Source of the DNA: Aeromicrobium endophyticum
GTDB taxonomy: Bacteria > Actinomycetota > Actinomycetes > Propionibacteriales > Nocardioidaceae
Assembly: GCF_003586285.1 (NCBI RefSeq)
Contig: NZ_QUBR01000003.1
Span: forward strand, 1 to 64,000
Reading direction: 5' to 3'
Length of the DNA: 64,000 nt
Part shown: positions 19,210 to 26,771 of the stretch, piece after piece
How positions within the stretch are numbered: the first letter of the stretch is position 1
Layout of the letters: every line of letters starts with the position of its first letter
The notes under the pieces: generated by a model
Told to the model about the DNA's origin: nothing
Seen by the model: the letters and a program-made list of their open reading frames with translations, nothing else
Database searches by the model: none
Made by a program: the position numbers and the translations under genes

Positions 19210-20885
19210 GGGTCCCGTGGCACCGCTCCCTGTTCGTGCGCCTGTTCCTGCTCGGGGCGATCACGGCGCTGGTGGCCGTCGTGGCGGCGACCTGGGCGAC
19301 GGCACGCTCGACGACCGTCGCGGTGCAGGAGCAGCAGCAGCAGTCGCTCGAGGCGGAGGCCGCGACCTACGACGCGCTGATGGGGTACGCGGCGACGCAC
19401 CCGTCCTGGGACGGCGCTCAGCGCCTGGTCGACCGCCTGGCGTCCGCGTCGGGCCAGCCCGTGACCGTGACCGACCGGTCGGGCCGGGTGCTGGTGCGGT
19501 CGCAGGGGGCGCCGTCGCGCGCCCTCCCGCCGTCGTCGGCGCGTGCGGTGATCGACCCCCTGGACGTCGACGTCGCCCTGCTGTCGAGCGCGAGCCCGAC
19601 GGCCACCGCCACGCCGACGCCCGAGCCGGCCAGCGTCCCCGGCGGCGGTGGCGGTCGGTGCTCCGACCCCGACGTGGTGGCGGAGTGCGCGCGCTACGAG
19701 GTCCCTGCCCGCAGCGCGGTCGATCCTCGTGCGGCGCGCCGGCTCGAGGACGGGGGCCGCGCCGAGTGGACGGCTGTCGTCGACGGCGCCGACAGCTGTC
19801 TCGCGGCAGCGGGCCTCGAACCGCTCCTGGCGCTGACGGACGAGTTCACGGCGCTCGTGCCGTACCGCACGTCACGCACCACGGTGGCGCGCTGCGTCGA
19901 CTCCTCGCTGCGCGAGGTGCTGTCGACGTCCGTGGCGCCTCCGGCCCTGCTGATGACCGGGTCGGCCAGCGCCGCCCCGTCCGTGCTGTGGGACCTGTCA
20001 GGCGGCGCGCGGCTGCGCATCGGCCTGCTGGCCGCGCTCGTGCTGGTCGTGACACTGGCGCTGTCGGCCCTGCTGGCCGGCCACGTGGTCCGTCCGCTGC
20101 GCGGCATGGCGACGGCCGCGCGCCGCGCCGGCGACGGCGACCTGAGCGCACGGGTGCCCGCCGACCGCCGCGCCGACGAGGTCGGCGAGCTCGCCCGCGC
20201 CTTCAACGCGATGGCCGACCGGCGTGAGCGGTCCGAGGACGCCCGGCGCCGGCTGGTCTCCGACGTCTCCCACGAGCTGCGCACCCCGATCGCCAACGTC
20301 CGGGGCTGGCTGGAGGCGGCCCAGGACGGGCTCGCGACGCTCGACCGTCAGCTCATCGACTCCCTGCACGAGGAGACGCTGCACCTGCAGCGGCTGACCG
20401 ACGACCTGCACGACCTCGCCCTCGCCGAGGCGGGCGAGCTGCGGCTGTCGCCGGTGACCATCGACCTCGCCGAGATGCTCGCGCAGGTCGCCGCCTCGTT
20501 CCCGTCACCGCGTCTCTCGGTGGTCTGCCAGCCGGACGCGACGATCTGGGCCGATCCGGTCAGGATGCGCCAGGTGGTGCTCAACCTGCTGGCCAACGCC
20601 CTGCGCCACACGCCCGACGACGGCAAGGTCGTGCTGGCCGGGGCACCGGGCACGATCACGGTGACCGACACGGGCGAGGGCATCCCGGCCGACGACCTGC
20701 CGCACGTCTTCGACCGGTTCCGGCGGGTCGACCCGTCGCGCACCCGCGCCACGGGCGGCACCGGCCTGGGCCTGGCGATCGTCAAGCAGATCGTCGACGC
20801 GCACGGTGGAAGCGTCACGATCGACTCCGTGGTGGGGGAGGGGACGACCGTGACGGTGCGCATCCCGGTGCGTGACGAGGTCTGA
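19206..20885 (+). CDS. Sensor histidine kinase with cysteine-containing extracytoplasmic domain
   Basis: A 559-residue kinase: helix 1 (about 9-32), an extracytoplasmic domain of some 235 residues, helix 2 (about 270-292), HAMP (to about 345), HisKA with His356 in DVSHELRTPIANV, and HATPase with NLLANALRHT and GTGLGLAIV. The sensor part contains CSDPDVVAEC (152-161) and a segment DSCLAAAGLEPLL...VARCVDSSL (197-235) that resembles the C-terminal part of the divergent lipoprotein. It may therefore sense the same ligand. The GTG start overlaps the regulator stop. Confidence 0.93.
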   Translation: MRVPWHRSLFVRLFLLGAITALVAVVAATWATARSTTVAVQEQQQQSLEAEAATYDALMGYAATHPSWDGAQRLVDRLASASGQPVTVTDRSGRVLVRSQGAPSRALPPSSARAVIDPLDVDVALLSSASPTATATPTPEPASVPGGGGGRCSDPDVVAECARYEVPARSAVDPRAARRLEDGGRAEWTAVVDGADSCLAAAGLEPLLALTDEFTALVPYRTSRTTVARCVDSSLREVLSTSVAPPALLMTGSASAAPSVLWDLSGGARLRIGLLAALVLVVTLALSALLAGHVVRPLRGMATAARRAGDGDLSARVPADRRADEVGELARAFNAMADRRERSEDARRRLVSDVSHELRTPIANVRGWLEAAQDGLATLDRQLIDSLHEETLHLQRLTDDLHDLALAEAGELRLSPVTIDLAEMLAQVAASFPSPRLSVVCQPDATIWADPVRMRQVVLNLLANALRHTPDDGKVVLAGAPGTITVTDTGEGIPADDLPHVFDRFRRVDPSRTRATGGTGLGLAIVKQIVDAHGGSVTIDSVVGEGTTVTVRIPVRDEV

Positions 20886-20887
20886 CC

Positions 20888-21355
20888 TCAGGCGTCGAGG
20901 CCGAGGTCCTTGCGCAGCTTGGCGACGTGACCCGTGGCCTTGACGTTGTACTGGGCCACCTGCACGGTGCCGTCCTCGACGACGAACGTCGAGCGGATGA
21001 CGCCCTGCACGACCTTGCCGTAGAGCTTCTTCTCGCCGAAGGCGCCCCACGCGGTGAGCACCTCCTTGTCGGGGTCGGACAGCAGCGTGATCGTGAGGCC
21101 GTCGCGCTCGCGGAACTTCGCCAGCTTCTCGGGCTTGTCGGGCGAGATGCCCAGCACGGTGTAGCCCTCGGCCTGCAGGCGGTCGATGGAGTCGCTGAAG
21201 TCGCAGGCCTGCTTGGTGCAGCCCGGTGTCATCGCCGCGGGGTAGAAGTACACGATGACCTTGCCCGTCTGCTCCGACAGCGTGACCGGCTGACCGGTGT
21301 CGTCGGTGAGGGTGAAGTCGGGTGCGGCGTCGCCTGGCTGCAGTCGGGTCGTCAT
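20888..21355 (-). CDS. bcp: Thiol peroxidase, Bcp/PrxQ-type peroxiredoxin
   Basis: A 155-residue thioredoxin-dependent peroxidase. The peroxidatic Cys46 and resolving Cys51 lie in MTPGCTKQACDF, the five-residue spacing of the PrxQ class. It reduces hydrogen peroxide and organic hydroperoxides in the cytosol. It is convergent with the histidine kinase gene, only two bases apart. Confidence 0.95.
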   Translation of the reverse strand: MTTRLQPGDAAPDFTLTDDTGQPVTLSEQTGKVIVYFYPAAMTPGCTKQACDFSDSIDRLQAEGYTVLGISPDKPEKLAKFRERDGLTITLLSDPDKEVLTAWGAFGEKKLYGKVVQGVIRSTFVVEDGTVQVAQYNVKATGHVAKLRKDLGLDA

Positions 21356-21430
21356 GCGGACTATCCTGACGTACGTGTGCGGGTCACCGGCCCGCACCTC
21401 CGTGAACGTCCGAGATGAGCGAGGCACCAC

Positions 21431-21679
21431 GTGGCGAACGCCAAACCCGATGATCTGGTCGACGAGATCGATGAGATCCGCGATCGCCTGGCCGACACGG
21501 TCGACGCCCTGATCGACCGGACCAACCCCAAGAACATCGCGCGCCGCAGCCTGGCCGACCTCAAGGCCCGCTTCGTCGACGAGACCGGCTCGCCGCGCCT
21601 CGAGACGATCGGCCCGCTCGTGGGCGGTGCGATCGTGGTCATCGCGGGCATCGTCGTGGTCCGCCGACTGCTGCGCTGA
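21431..21679 (+). CDS. DUF3618 small membrane protein
   Basis: An 82-residue protein with an amphipathic charged N-terminal half (DDLVDEIDEIRDRLADTVDALIDRTNP) and one C-terminal membrane helix (residues 60-77). This matches DUF3618 proteins, which begin with a helix of the I-x-x-x-R-x-x-L-x-x-T-V/L-D-A-L type. Function unknown. GTG start at 21431. The FUSC gene follows 29 bases later. Confidence 0.8.
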   Translation: MANAKPDDLVDEIDEIRDRLADTVDALIDRTNPKNIARRSLADLKARFVDETGSPRLETIGPLVGGAIVVIAGIVVVRRLLR

Positions 21680-21707
21680 CCATGCCGAGCCGGATGCCGG
21701 TCGTCTC

Positions 21708-22826
21708 GTGAGCTCGTCCCGCGACGTCCCGCTGCGACGCATCCGCCTGCGGCGTCCGGAGGTGAGCCTCGAGGACCGTCTGCGGCTCGTCCGCAAGCGG
21801 TGGCGTCTGCTGCTGCGGCTCAGCGTCTCGACGGCGCTGGCGTTCTTCATCTCGACGCACCTGCTGGGGCACTCGCAGGCCTTCTTCGCACCCATCTCGG
21901 CCGTCATCGTCATCGTCGCCGGTGCGGGCGTGCGGGCGCGCACCCTGTTCGAGCTGGTGTGCGGGGTGGCGCTGGGGGTGCTGGTCGGCGAGATCCTGAT
22001 CCTCACGATCGGCCGCGGCACCTGGCAGATCGCGCTGGTGGTCGTGCTGACCGTCGTCATCAGCACGCTCGTGGGCATCAAGGGTCTGGCGCTGACGCAG
22101 GCCGCCAACTCGGCCGTGCTGCTGGCCGCGGTGGTGCCGGCCGCCAACGCCGGCAACCCCGCCGTCACCCGCTTCCTCGACGCCTTCATCGGCGGGTGCT
22201 GCGGCCTGGCCATGATCCTGCTGGTGCCGCGCAACCCCGTGCGCGACATCGACACCGAGACGCAGGAGCTGCTGCGCCGGCTGTCCGCGGTGCTCTCGCG
22301 GTGCGCCGAGGCGATGCGGCTGGCCGACGCCGACCTGGCCGAGAAGGCCCTCGCCGAGGCGCGGGCGATGCAGCCCGACCTGCAGGCGCTCGAGTCGACG
22401 GCCGTCAACGTCACCGAGATCGCCAAGATGTCGCCGATGCGCTGGAAGCAGCGCGACCACCTCGACCTCTACGTCGGTGCGGTCAGGGACCTCGACAACG
22501 CGATCCGCGACGCCCGCGTGCTGGCCCGGCGCACCTCGGCGATGCTGCGCCACGGCGAGGCGGCACCCGCCGACATGCACCTGGCGATCGACTGCCTGGC
22601 CCGGGCCGTCGAGATCTTCGCCGACGACCTGTCGGAGCACGACGACTTCGCCGAGGCTCGCGAGCAGCTGGTCGAGGCCGCGCGCATCGCGGTGACGGCG
22701 CTGCCCGCCGCGATGACGATGAACTCCGCGGCGATCGCGGCCCAGGTGCGCTCGCTCGCCGCCGACCTGCTCTACGCCAGCGGCGCGACCCGCGACGAGA
22801 TCGACCACAGCCTCGACTTCGACTGA
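21708..22826 (+). CDS. FUSC-family inner-membrane protein
   Basis: A 372-residue protein with an N-terminal membrane part (about residues 38-160, six helices) containing FFAPISAVIVIVAGAGVRAR and a C-terminal cytosolic helical part. This is the aromatic-acid-exporter-like FUSC fold. The substrate is unknown. The GTG at 21708 is the most reasonable start; a longer frame begins inside the DUF3618 gene. Confidence 0.82.
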   Translation: MSSSRDVPLRRIRLRRPEVSLEDRLRLVRKRWRLLLRLSVSTALAFFISTHLLGHSQAFFAPISAVIVIVAGAGVRARTLFELVCGVALGVLVGEILILTIGRGTWQIALVVVLTVVISTLVGIKGLALTQAANSAVLLAAVVPAANAGNPAVTRFLDAFIGGCCGLAMILLVPRNPVRDIDTETQELLRRLSAVLSRCAEAMRLADADLAEKALAEARAMQPDLQALESTAVNVTEIAKMSPMRWKQRDHLDLYVGAVRDLDNAIRDARVLARRTSAMLRHGEAAPADMHLAIDCLARAVEIFADDLSEHDDFAEAREQLVEAARIAVTALPAAMTMNSAAIAAQVRSLAADLLYASGATRDEIDHSLDFD

Positions 22827-22835
22827 GCGAGACCC

Positions 22836-22895
22836 GAGCGAGCTCTGCGAGCGACCGGTCGAGCTGGTCGAGGTGTGAGCGAGCTCTGCGAGCGA
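22836..22895. repeat. Two copies of a 19-bp direct repeat
   Basis: GAGCGAGCTCTGCGAGCGA occurs at 22836-22854 and, unchanged, at 22877-22895. Between the copies lies GGTCGAGCTGGTCGAGG, itself an imperfect tandem repeat. The unit sits in a 113-bp spacer between convergent genes, a usual place for dispersed intergenic repeats in related genomes. It may also help to end transcription. Confidence 0.6.
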
Positions 22896-22939
22896 GCCTC
22901 GAATACCGGTGAGCGATCAGGCTCGCGGGGTGAGCTCGC

Positions 22940-24304
22940 TCAGCCCTCGGCGAACCCCGGCAGGGACTCCTCGAGGATCGCGCGGAACGGGGCGGTGGCG
23001 CCCAGCTGGCTGAGCACGCCGATGCCCCCGATCCACACCCGGTGGATCAGCAGGTACTGCGGCGGCAGGTTGATCTTCATCGCCGTGCCCATGCCCTCGG
23101 CGGTGGGGGCACTGACGCGCAGGGTCTGCTCGCGCATCCACTCGCGGCTGAACGTGAACCGCTCGACCCGGGCCGGCTCGACGAACGGGCCGATGTAGCG
23201 GGCGATCGTGTCGGCATCGAGATCGGTCTTCGACTTCAGGAACCCCTCGTCGCGCAGCCCTCCGAGGACGCTGTCGTAGTCGCCGTCGACGGCGTGCCGC
23301 AGCAGGCGTCCCATCGAGACGGGCAGGCCCTCCGGCAGTCGGGCCACGGCTCCGAAGTCGACGACGCCGAGCTTGCCGTCGGGCATGATGCGGAAGTTGC
23401 CGGGGTGCGGGTCGGCGTGCAGCATGCCGGCCCGGCGCGGGCCGGCGAACAGGAACCGGACGTACGCCTCGCCATAGCGATCGCGCTCGTCCTGGGTGCC
23501 GGAGGTGATGACGTGCGCGAGCGACGAGTCGCTCTCGAGCCACGTCGACACCAGGGCGCGCTCGGTGTGCGCGACGGGCTCGGGCACGACGATGTCGCTG
23601 TCGCCGTTGAACTCGGCGGCGAAGAGCCCCTGGGCGCTGGCCTCGAGGCTGTAGTCGAGCTCTTCGGCCACCCGGTCCTGCAGCTCCTTGACGAGCGGCT
23701 TGACGTCGAGACCCGGGGCGATGACGCCGAACAGGCGCGCCAGGCGCGAGATCTGCTTGAGGTCGGAGATCAGCGCCTTGGCCGCGCCGGGGTACTGCAG
23801 CTTGACGGCGACCTCGCGCCCGTCGTGCCACGTGGCGCGGTGCACCTGCCCGATGGACGCCGATGCGGCGGGGCGGTCGGCGAACGTCGGGAAGCTGTCG
23901 CGCCAGTCGGGGCCGAACTCCTCAGCCATGACCCGGTGGACGGTGCCGGGGGGCATGGGAGGAGCGGAGTCCTGCAGCTTGACCAGCGTCTCGCGGTAGG
24001 GCCCGATGAATTCCTCGGGCAGCGCCGCCTCGAAGATGCTCATGGCCTGACCGAACTTCATGGCCCCGCCCTTGAGCTGACCGAGGACGCTGAAGATCTG
24101 GTCTGCGGTGCGCCGCTGCACCTCGTCGAGCACGAGGTTGGCGGGGGTGCCGACGATGCGCTTGCCGAGGCCGAGCGTCGTCCGTCCGGCAAAGCCCACC
24201 GGGAGGGATGCGAGTCGCGCGGTGCGGGCGAACGTGCTCGAGCTGATCGGGCGGCCGGTCTGCCGGCGGTCCTGGTCGGGATCCTTCTCGAACTTGTCGG
24301 ACAC
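22940..24304 (-). CDS. ABC1/AarF (UbiB-like) atypical kinase
   Basis: A 454-residue protein of the ABC1/UbiB family. It has the inhibitory KxGQ-like motif in GGAMKFGQAMSIFEAALP, the Ala-rich loop ASASIGQVHRA in place of a Gly-rich loop, the ion-pair lysine in VAVKLQYPG and the metal-binding HADPHPGNF and VVDFGA motifs. Members act on isoprenoid or lipid metabolism through an ATPase-like activity. The syntenic mycobacterial gene is Rv3197. The GTG at 24304 is preceded by TATCCT at six bases, so it is probably leaderless. Confidence 0.88.
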   Translation of the reverse strand: MSDKFEKDPDQDRRQTGRPISSSTFARTARLASLPVGFAGRTTLGLGKRIVGTPANLVLDEVQRRTADQIFSVLGQLKGGAMKFGQAMSIFEAALPEEFIGPYRETLVKLQDSAPPMPPGTVHRVMAEEFGPDWRDSFPTFADRPAASASIGQVHRATWHDGREVAVKLQYPGAAKALISDLKQISRLARLFGVIAPGLDVKPLVKELQDRVAEELDYSLEASAQGLFAAEFNGDSDIVVPEPVAHTERALVSTWLESDSSLAHVITSGTQDERDRYGEAYVRFLFAGPRRAGMLHADPHPGNFRIMPDGKLGVVDFGAVARLPEGLPVSMGRLLRHAVDGDYDSVLGGLRDEGFLKSKTDLDADTIARYIGPFVEPARVERFTFSREWMREQTLRVSAPTAEGMGTAMKINLPPQYLLIHRVWIGGIGVLSQLGATAPFRAILEESLPGFAEG

Positions 24305-24310
24305 CTCGTC

Positions 24311-24316
24311 AGGATA
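24311..24316 (-). promoter_or_regulatory. -10 box of a leaderless promoter for the AarF-like gene
   Basis: On the minus strand TATCCT ends six bases before the GTG at 24304. No ribosome site is present. Confidence 0.45.
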
Positions 24317-24330
24317 GTCCGCATCGGGCA

Positions 24331-25155
24331 CTATGCCGCGCTGAGCAGCGCGCACGTGCAACGGTGGTGGAAGGCGACGGGCCACACGTCGCGGTGGTCG
24401 TGCTCCGGTCCGACGACCAGGCAGCGTCCGGCTGTGCGCAGGGGCCGCTCGTCGAGCAGGGCGACGACCTCGGCCGCGATCTCGACCGCCGCGGCGTGCA
24501 GCGCCAGGCCGGGCAGGCCGGACGGCTGCGCGGTGGGTAGCCGGCGGCCCAGCTGCGGCACGATGGCCGACCAGGCGGGGTCCCAGTCGGCACGGTGCAG
24601 GTCGTGGCACGTGATGCACGGCGTGAGCCCGGGCCGCACGAAGGGCCCGACGCGCACCCGGTCCTCGTCGATCACGACAGGCAGGTGGTCGAGGCCCAGC
24701 TGAGAGGCCTTCTCGAAGACCGACCGGGCGGCCTCGCCGTGGGACACGATCACCAGCACCTCGGGATCGGTCGACGCGACGTCGTGGATGCCGGACGAGG
24801 CGAGGACCGCGTGCGTGGCGGCGACCAGCTGGGAGGTCGCGCCGGAGAAGATGAAGCCGACGGGGCGGTGCGAGCGCGGCCGCCGTCCGGCCTCGGCCGC
24901 GGCTGCGTCGACCACCGCTCCCACGGCACGCAGGTGGGTCAGCAGGTCGCCGAGGTCGGCGGCGAGGTGGGGGATGTCGCGGGCCACGATCGCCTCGATG
25001 CGGGCGAAATCGCGCACCCCGTCGAGGAGCCGGAGCAGCTCGGCCAGGCCCGGTCGGTCGGCCAGGACGATGCCCGGTGCCGTGCCGACCTGCAGGTGCC
25101 GAGCGTCGCGGCGCACCAGGACGGCGCCGGGTCGCAGCACGGGGCGGAAGGACAT
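24331..25155 (-). CDS. Cyclodehydratase-like (TOMM/ThiF-type) protein
   Basis: A 274-residue protein resembling the E1-like cyclodehydratase or leader-binding proteins of TOMM peptide clusters. It starts with a winged-helix-like part (RPVLRPGAVLVRRDARHLQVG, LLDGVRDFARI), then a nucleotide-fold region and CITCHDLHRADWDPAW (about 185-200), with a second pair HHRCTC at the C-terminus. The two Cys pairs suggest a zinc site. No precursor peptide, dehydrogenase or YcaO partner is nearby. The syntenic mycobacterial gene is Rv3196. Start at ATG 25155 chosen; a GTG 16 codons upstream lacks a ribosome site. Confidence 0.72.
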   Translation of the reverse strand: MSFRPVLRPGAVLVRRDARHLQVGTAPGIVLADRPGLAELLRLLDGVRDFARIEAIVARDIPHLAADLGDLLTHLRAVGAVVDAAAAEAGRRPRSHRPVGFIFSGATSQLVAATHAVLASSGIHDVASTDPEVLVIVSHGEAARSVFEKASQLGLDHLPVVIDEDRVRVGPFVRPGLTPCITCHDLHRADWDPAWSAIVPQLGRRLPTAQPSGLPGLALHAAAVEIAAEVVALLDERPLRTAGRCLVVGPEHDHRDVWPVAFHHRCTCALLSAA

Positions 25156-25303
25156 GCCGACAGCCTGGTGCGGCGGACCTCCGGCCGCCAACCGCTCGTC
25201 CACAGCGACACGACGCGCGTGGCGCGCGTCGTCATGGACGGTGCAATGGCGACGGTGACGCGTACGCTGAGAGTGACCAGCATCACATTCTCAGGAGGCT
25301 GCA

Positions 25304-25462
25304 ATGTCGGAAACGTGGAGCGGCGAGTTCTACTGCGTCAAGTGCAAGGACAAGCGCGAGACGAGCGGTGAGGTGCAGGTGAGCGACAAGGGCACGCGGA
25401 TGGCCAAGGGCATCTGTCCGGTGTGCGGCACCAAGCTCAACCGCATCCTCGGCAAGGCCTGA
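25304..25462 (+). CDS. DUF5679 small zinc-ribbon protein, 52 aa
   Basis: A short gene with a strong AGGAGG ribosome site at 25293-25298 and an ATG at 25304. The protein carries two CxxC knuckles, CVKC (11-14) and CPVC (38-41), so it should bind one zinc ion. It resembles the conserved actinobacterial DUF5679 family, whose role is unknown. It is divergent from the cyclodehydratase-like gene and ends before a long hairpin. Confidence 0.85.
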   Translation: MSETWSGEFYCVKCKDKRETSGEVQVSDKGTRMAKGICPVCGTKLNRILGKA

Positions 25463-25480
25463 TCTGCGGACGCGAGAGAG

Positions 25481-25529
25481 GGGCTCTCGCCGACGCTTGC
25501 CTTCCCCTGCGAGCGTCGCGCGAGAGCCC
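25481..25529 (+). terminator. Long hairpin after the DUF5679 gene
   Basis: GGGCTCTCGC-CGACGCT (25481-25497) pairs with AGCGTCG-C-GCGAGAGCCC (25512-25529), interrupted by one extra base. The stem has about 17 pairs and the loop 14 bases. No T-run follows, as is common in high-GC genomes. Confidence 0.65.
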
Positions 25530-25585
25530 TGTCGTCGTGACCGTAGGGGTGTGCCACCCATTCGTCAACCGACTTCACCGAACTG

Positions 25586-25736
25586 TTGTCCACGCTTGTG
25601 GATAACGCTGGGGACAAGCTGTGGGGCGCGCCGAGGAGCGTGTGGACGACGACGTGCACAAGCTGTGGAGAAGCTGGGGATGAACATGTTCGAAACCCTC
25701 TGACCTGCGGTGATGAGGCATCACCACTGTGGAGAA
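25586..25736. promoter_or_regulatory. Cluster of DnaA-box-like 9-mers
   Basis: Six near-consensus sites lie in 151 bp: TTGTCCACG (25586), TGTGGATAA (25597, reverse of TTATCCACA, perfect), TGGGGACAA (25609), TGTGGACGA (25641) and TGTGGAGAA (25664 and 25728). All but the perfect one differ by a single base from TTGTCCACA or TTATCCACA on one strand. The spacer (25463-25768) otherwise holds only the hairpin and a -10 box. No dnaA or dnaN gene is near, so this is not an obvious oriC. Confidence 0.55.
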
Positions 25737-25756
25737 CATCCAGAATCAGCACCCGG

Positions 25757-25762
25757 TAGATT
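25757..25762 (+). promoter_or_regulatory. -10 box of a leaderless promoter for the DUF45 peptidase
   Basis: TAGATT ends six bases before the GTG at 25769. It lies just downstream of the DnaA-box-like cluster, so DnaA binding could affect this promoter. Confidence 0.5.
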
Positions 25763-25768
25763 GCTGGT

Positions 25769-26260
25769 GTGGCCACGGTGGAGATCCGACGCAGCACGCG
25801 TCGCAAGCGCACCGTCCGTGCCTATCGCGAGGGCGACACGATCATCGTGCTGATGCCCGCGCACCTGCCGAAGTCCGTCGAGGACGAGCACGTCCGCACG
25901 CTGGTCACGCGGCTCGAGCAGCGCGAGCAGCGCGCACGCCCGAGCGACGACGAGCTGCTCGGGCGGGCGGGCGAGCTGTCGCGCGCCTGGCTCGACGGGG
26001 CAGCCGTCCCGTCGTCGGTGCGCTGGGTCACCACCATGGAGAAGCGCTGGGGGTCGTGCTCGAGCGACGACCGCAGCATCCGGCTGTCCCACCGCCTGAA
26101 GGGCATGCCGTCGTACGTGGTCGACTACGTGCTGCTGCACGAGCTGGCTCACCTGATCGAGCCCAATCACAGCGCCCGGTTCTGGGCGCTGGTCGACGTG
26201 CACCCGCAGGCGGCGAAGGCTAAGGGCTTCCTCGAAGGCGTCTCGTGGCAGCAGCGATGA
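25769..26260 (+). CDS. YgjP/DUF45-type zinc metallopeptidase-like protein
   Basis: A 163-residue protein with the zinc motif HELAH (residues 124-128) and a third ligand His134 in EPNHSARFW. The preceding EKRWGSCSS is also a family hallmark. These mark DUF45/YgjP (WLM/M48-like) proteins. The substrate is unknown. The gene overlaps the convergent Nudix gene by 41 bases. Confidence 0.88.
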   Translation: MATVEIRRSTRRKRTVRAYREGDTIIVLMPAHLPKSVEDEHVRTLVTRLEQREQRARPSDDELLGRAGELSRAWLDGAAVPSSVRWVTTMEKRWGSCSSDDRSIRLSHRLKGMPSYVVDYVLLHELAHLIEPNHSARFWALVDVHPQAAKAKGFLEGVSWQQR

Positions 26261-26771
26261 GGTCGCGGACCGACTGATCGACGTCGGGCAGGTCGTCGAG
26301 GCCGAACCACGCGAGGTCGGCCGACTCCTCGCTGATGACCTCGCGGGCACCCGGCGGGGCGACGGCGACGTACTGCACGTCGAGGTGGTGGGAGGGGCGG
26401 ATCGGTCCGCACGACGGCACCTCGTGCAGCGAGAGCAGGACGGGGACGGCGTCGAGGGCCAGGTCGGGGATGCCGCTCTCCTCGCGGCCCTCGCGCTGAG
26501 CGGCGCCGACCAGGGTGGTGTCGTCGGGCTCGCAGTGGCCGCCGGTCTGCAGCCACCGACCGATGCGGCGGTGCAGCGTCAGCAGCACCTGCTGGGCGTC
26601 GGCCGACACGATCAGCGCGCTCGCGGTGAGGTGGTCGGGGTGGCAGTCGCGACTCATCGCGTCGGGATGGCGCTCGAGGTGCGCGAGATAGAGCTGCCTG
26701 AGCCGGTCCTGCTCGGCGTCGGGTGCAGGCCAAGCGGTGAGGACGTCGTGCGCGTCGGCGCGCAGCGTCAC
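26220..26771 (-). CDS. Nudix hydrolase
   Basis: A 183-residue protein with a Nudix box around [18 protein letters not shown] followed by GREESGI; the core REx2EE is kept. Members cleave nucleoside diphosphates linked to other groups. The exact substrate cannot be told. The GTG start overlaps the stop of the metalloprotease gene (GTGA). The last 41 bases overlap the convergent DUF45 gene. Confidence 0.88.
   Translation of the reverse strand: MTLRADAHDVLTAWPAPDAEQDRLRQLYLAHLERHPDAMSRDCHPDHLTASALIVSADAQQVLLTLHRRIGRWLQTGGHCEPDDTTLVGAAQREGREESGIPDLALDAVPVLLSLHEVPSCGPIRPSHHLDVQYVAVAPPGAREVISEESADLAWFGLDDLPDVDQSVRDLIAAATRRLRGSP

Noticed and set aside
22836-22895. A CRISPR array
   Set aside because: Only two short repeat copies and one spacer-like interval exist, and no cas genes are in the window.
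25586-25736. A chromosomal replication origin
   Set aside because: DnaA-like boxes are present, but dnaA, dnaN, gyrB, recF and an AT-rich unwinding region are all absent nearby. Reported only as a DnaA-box cluster.
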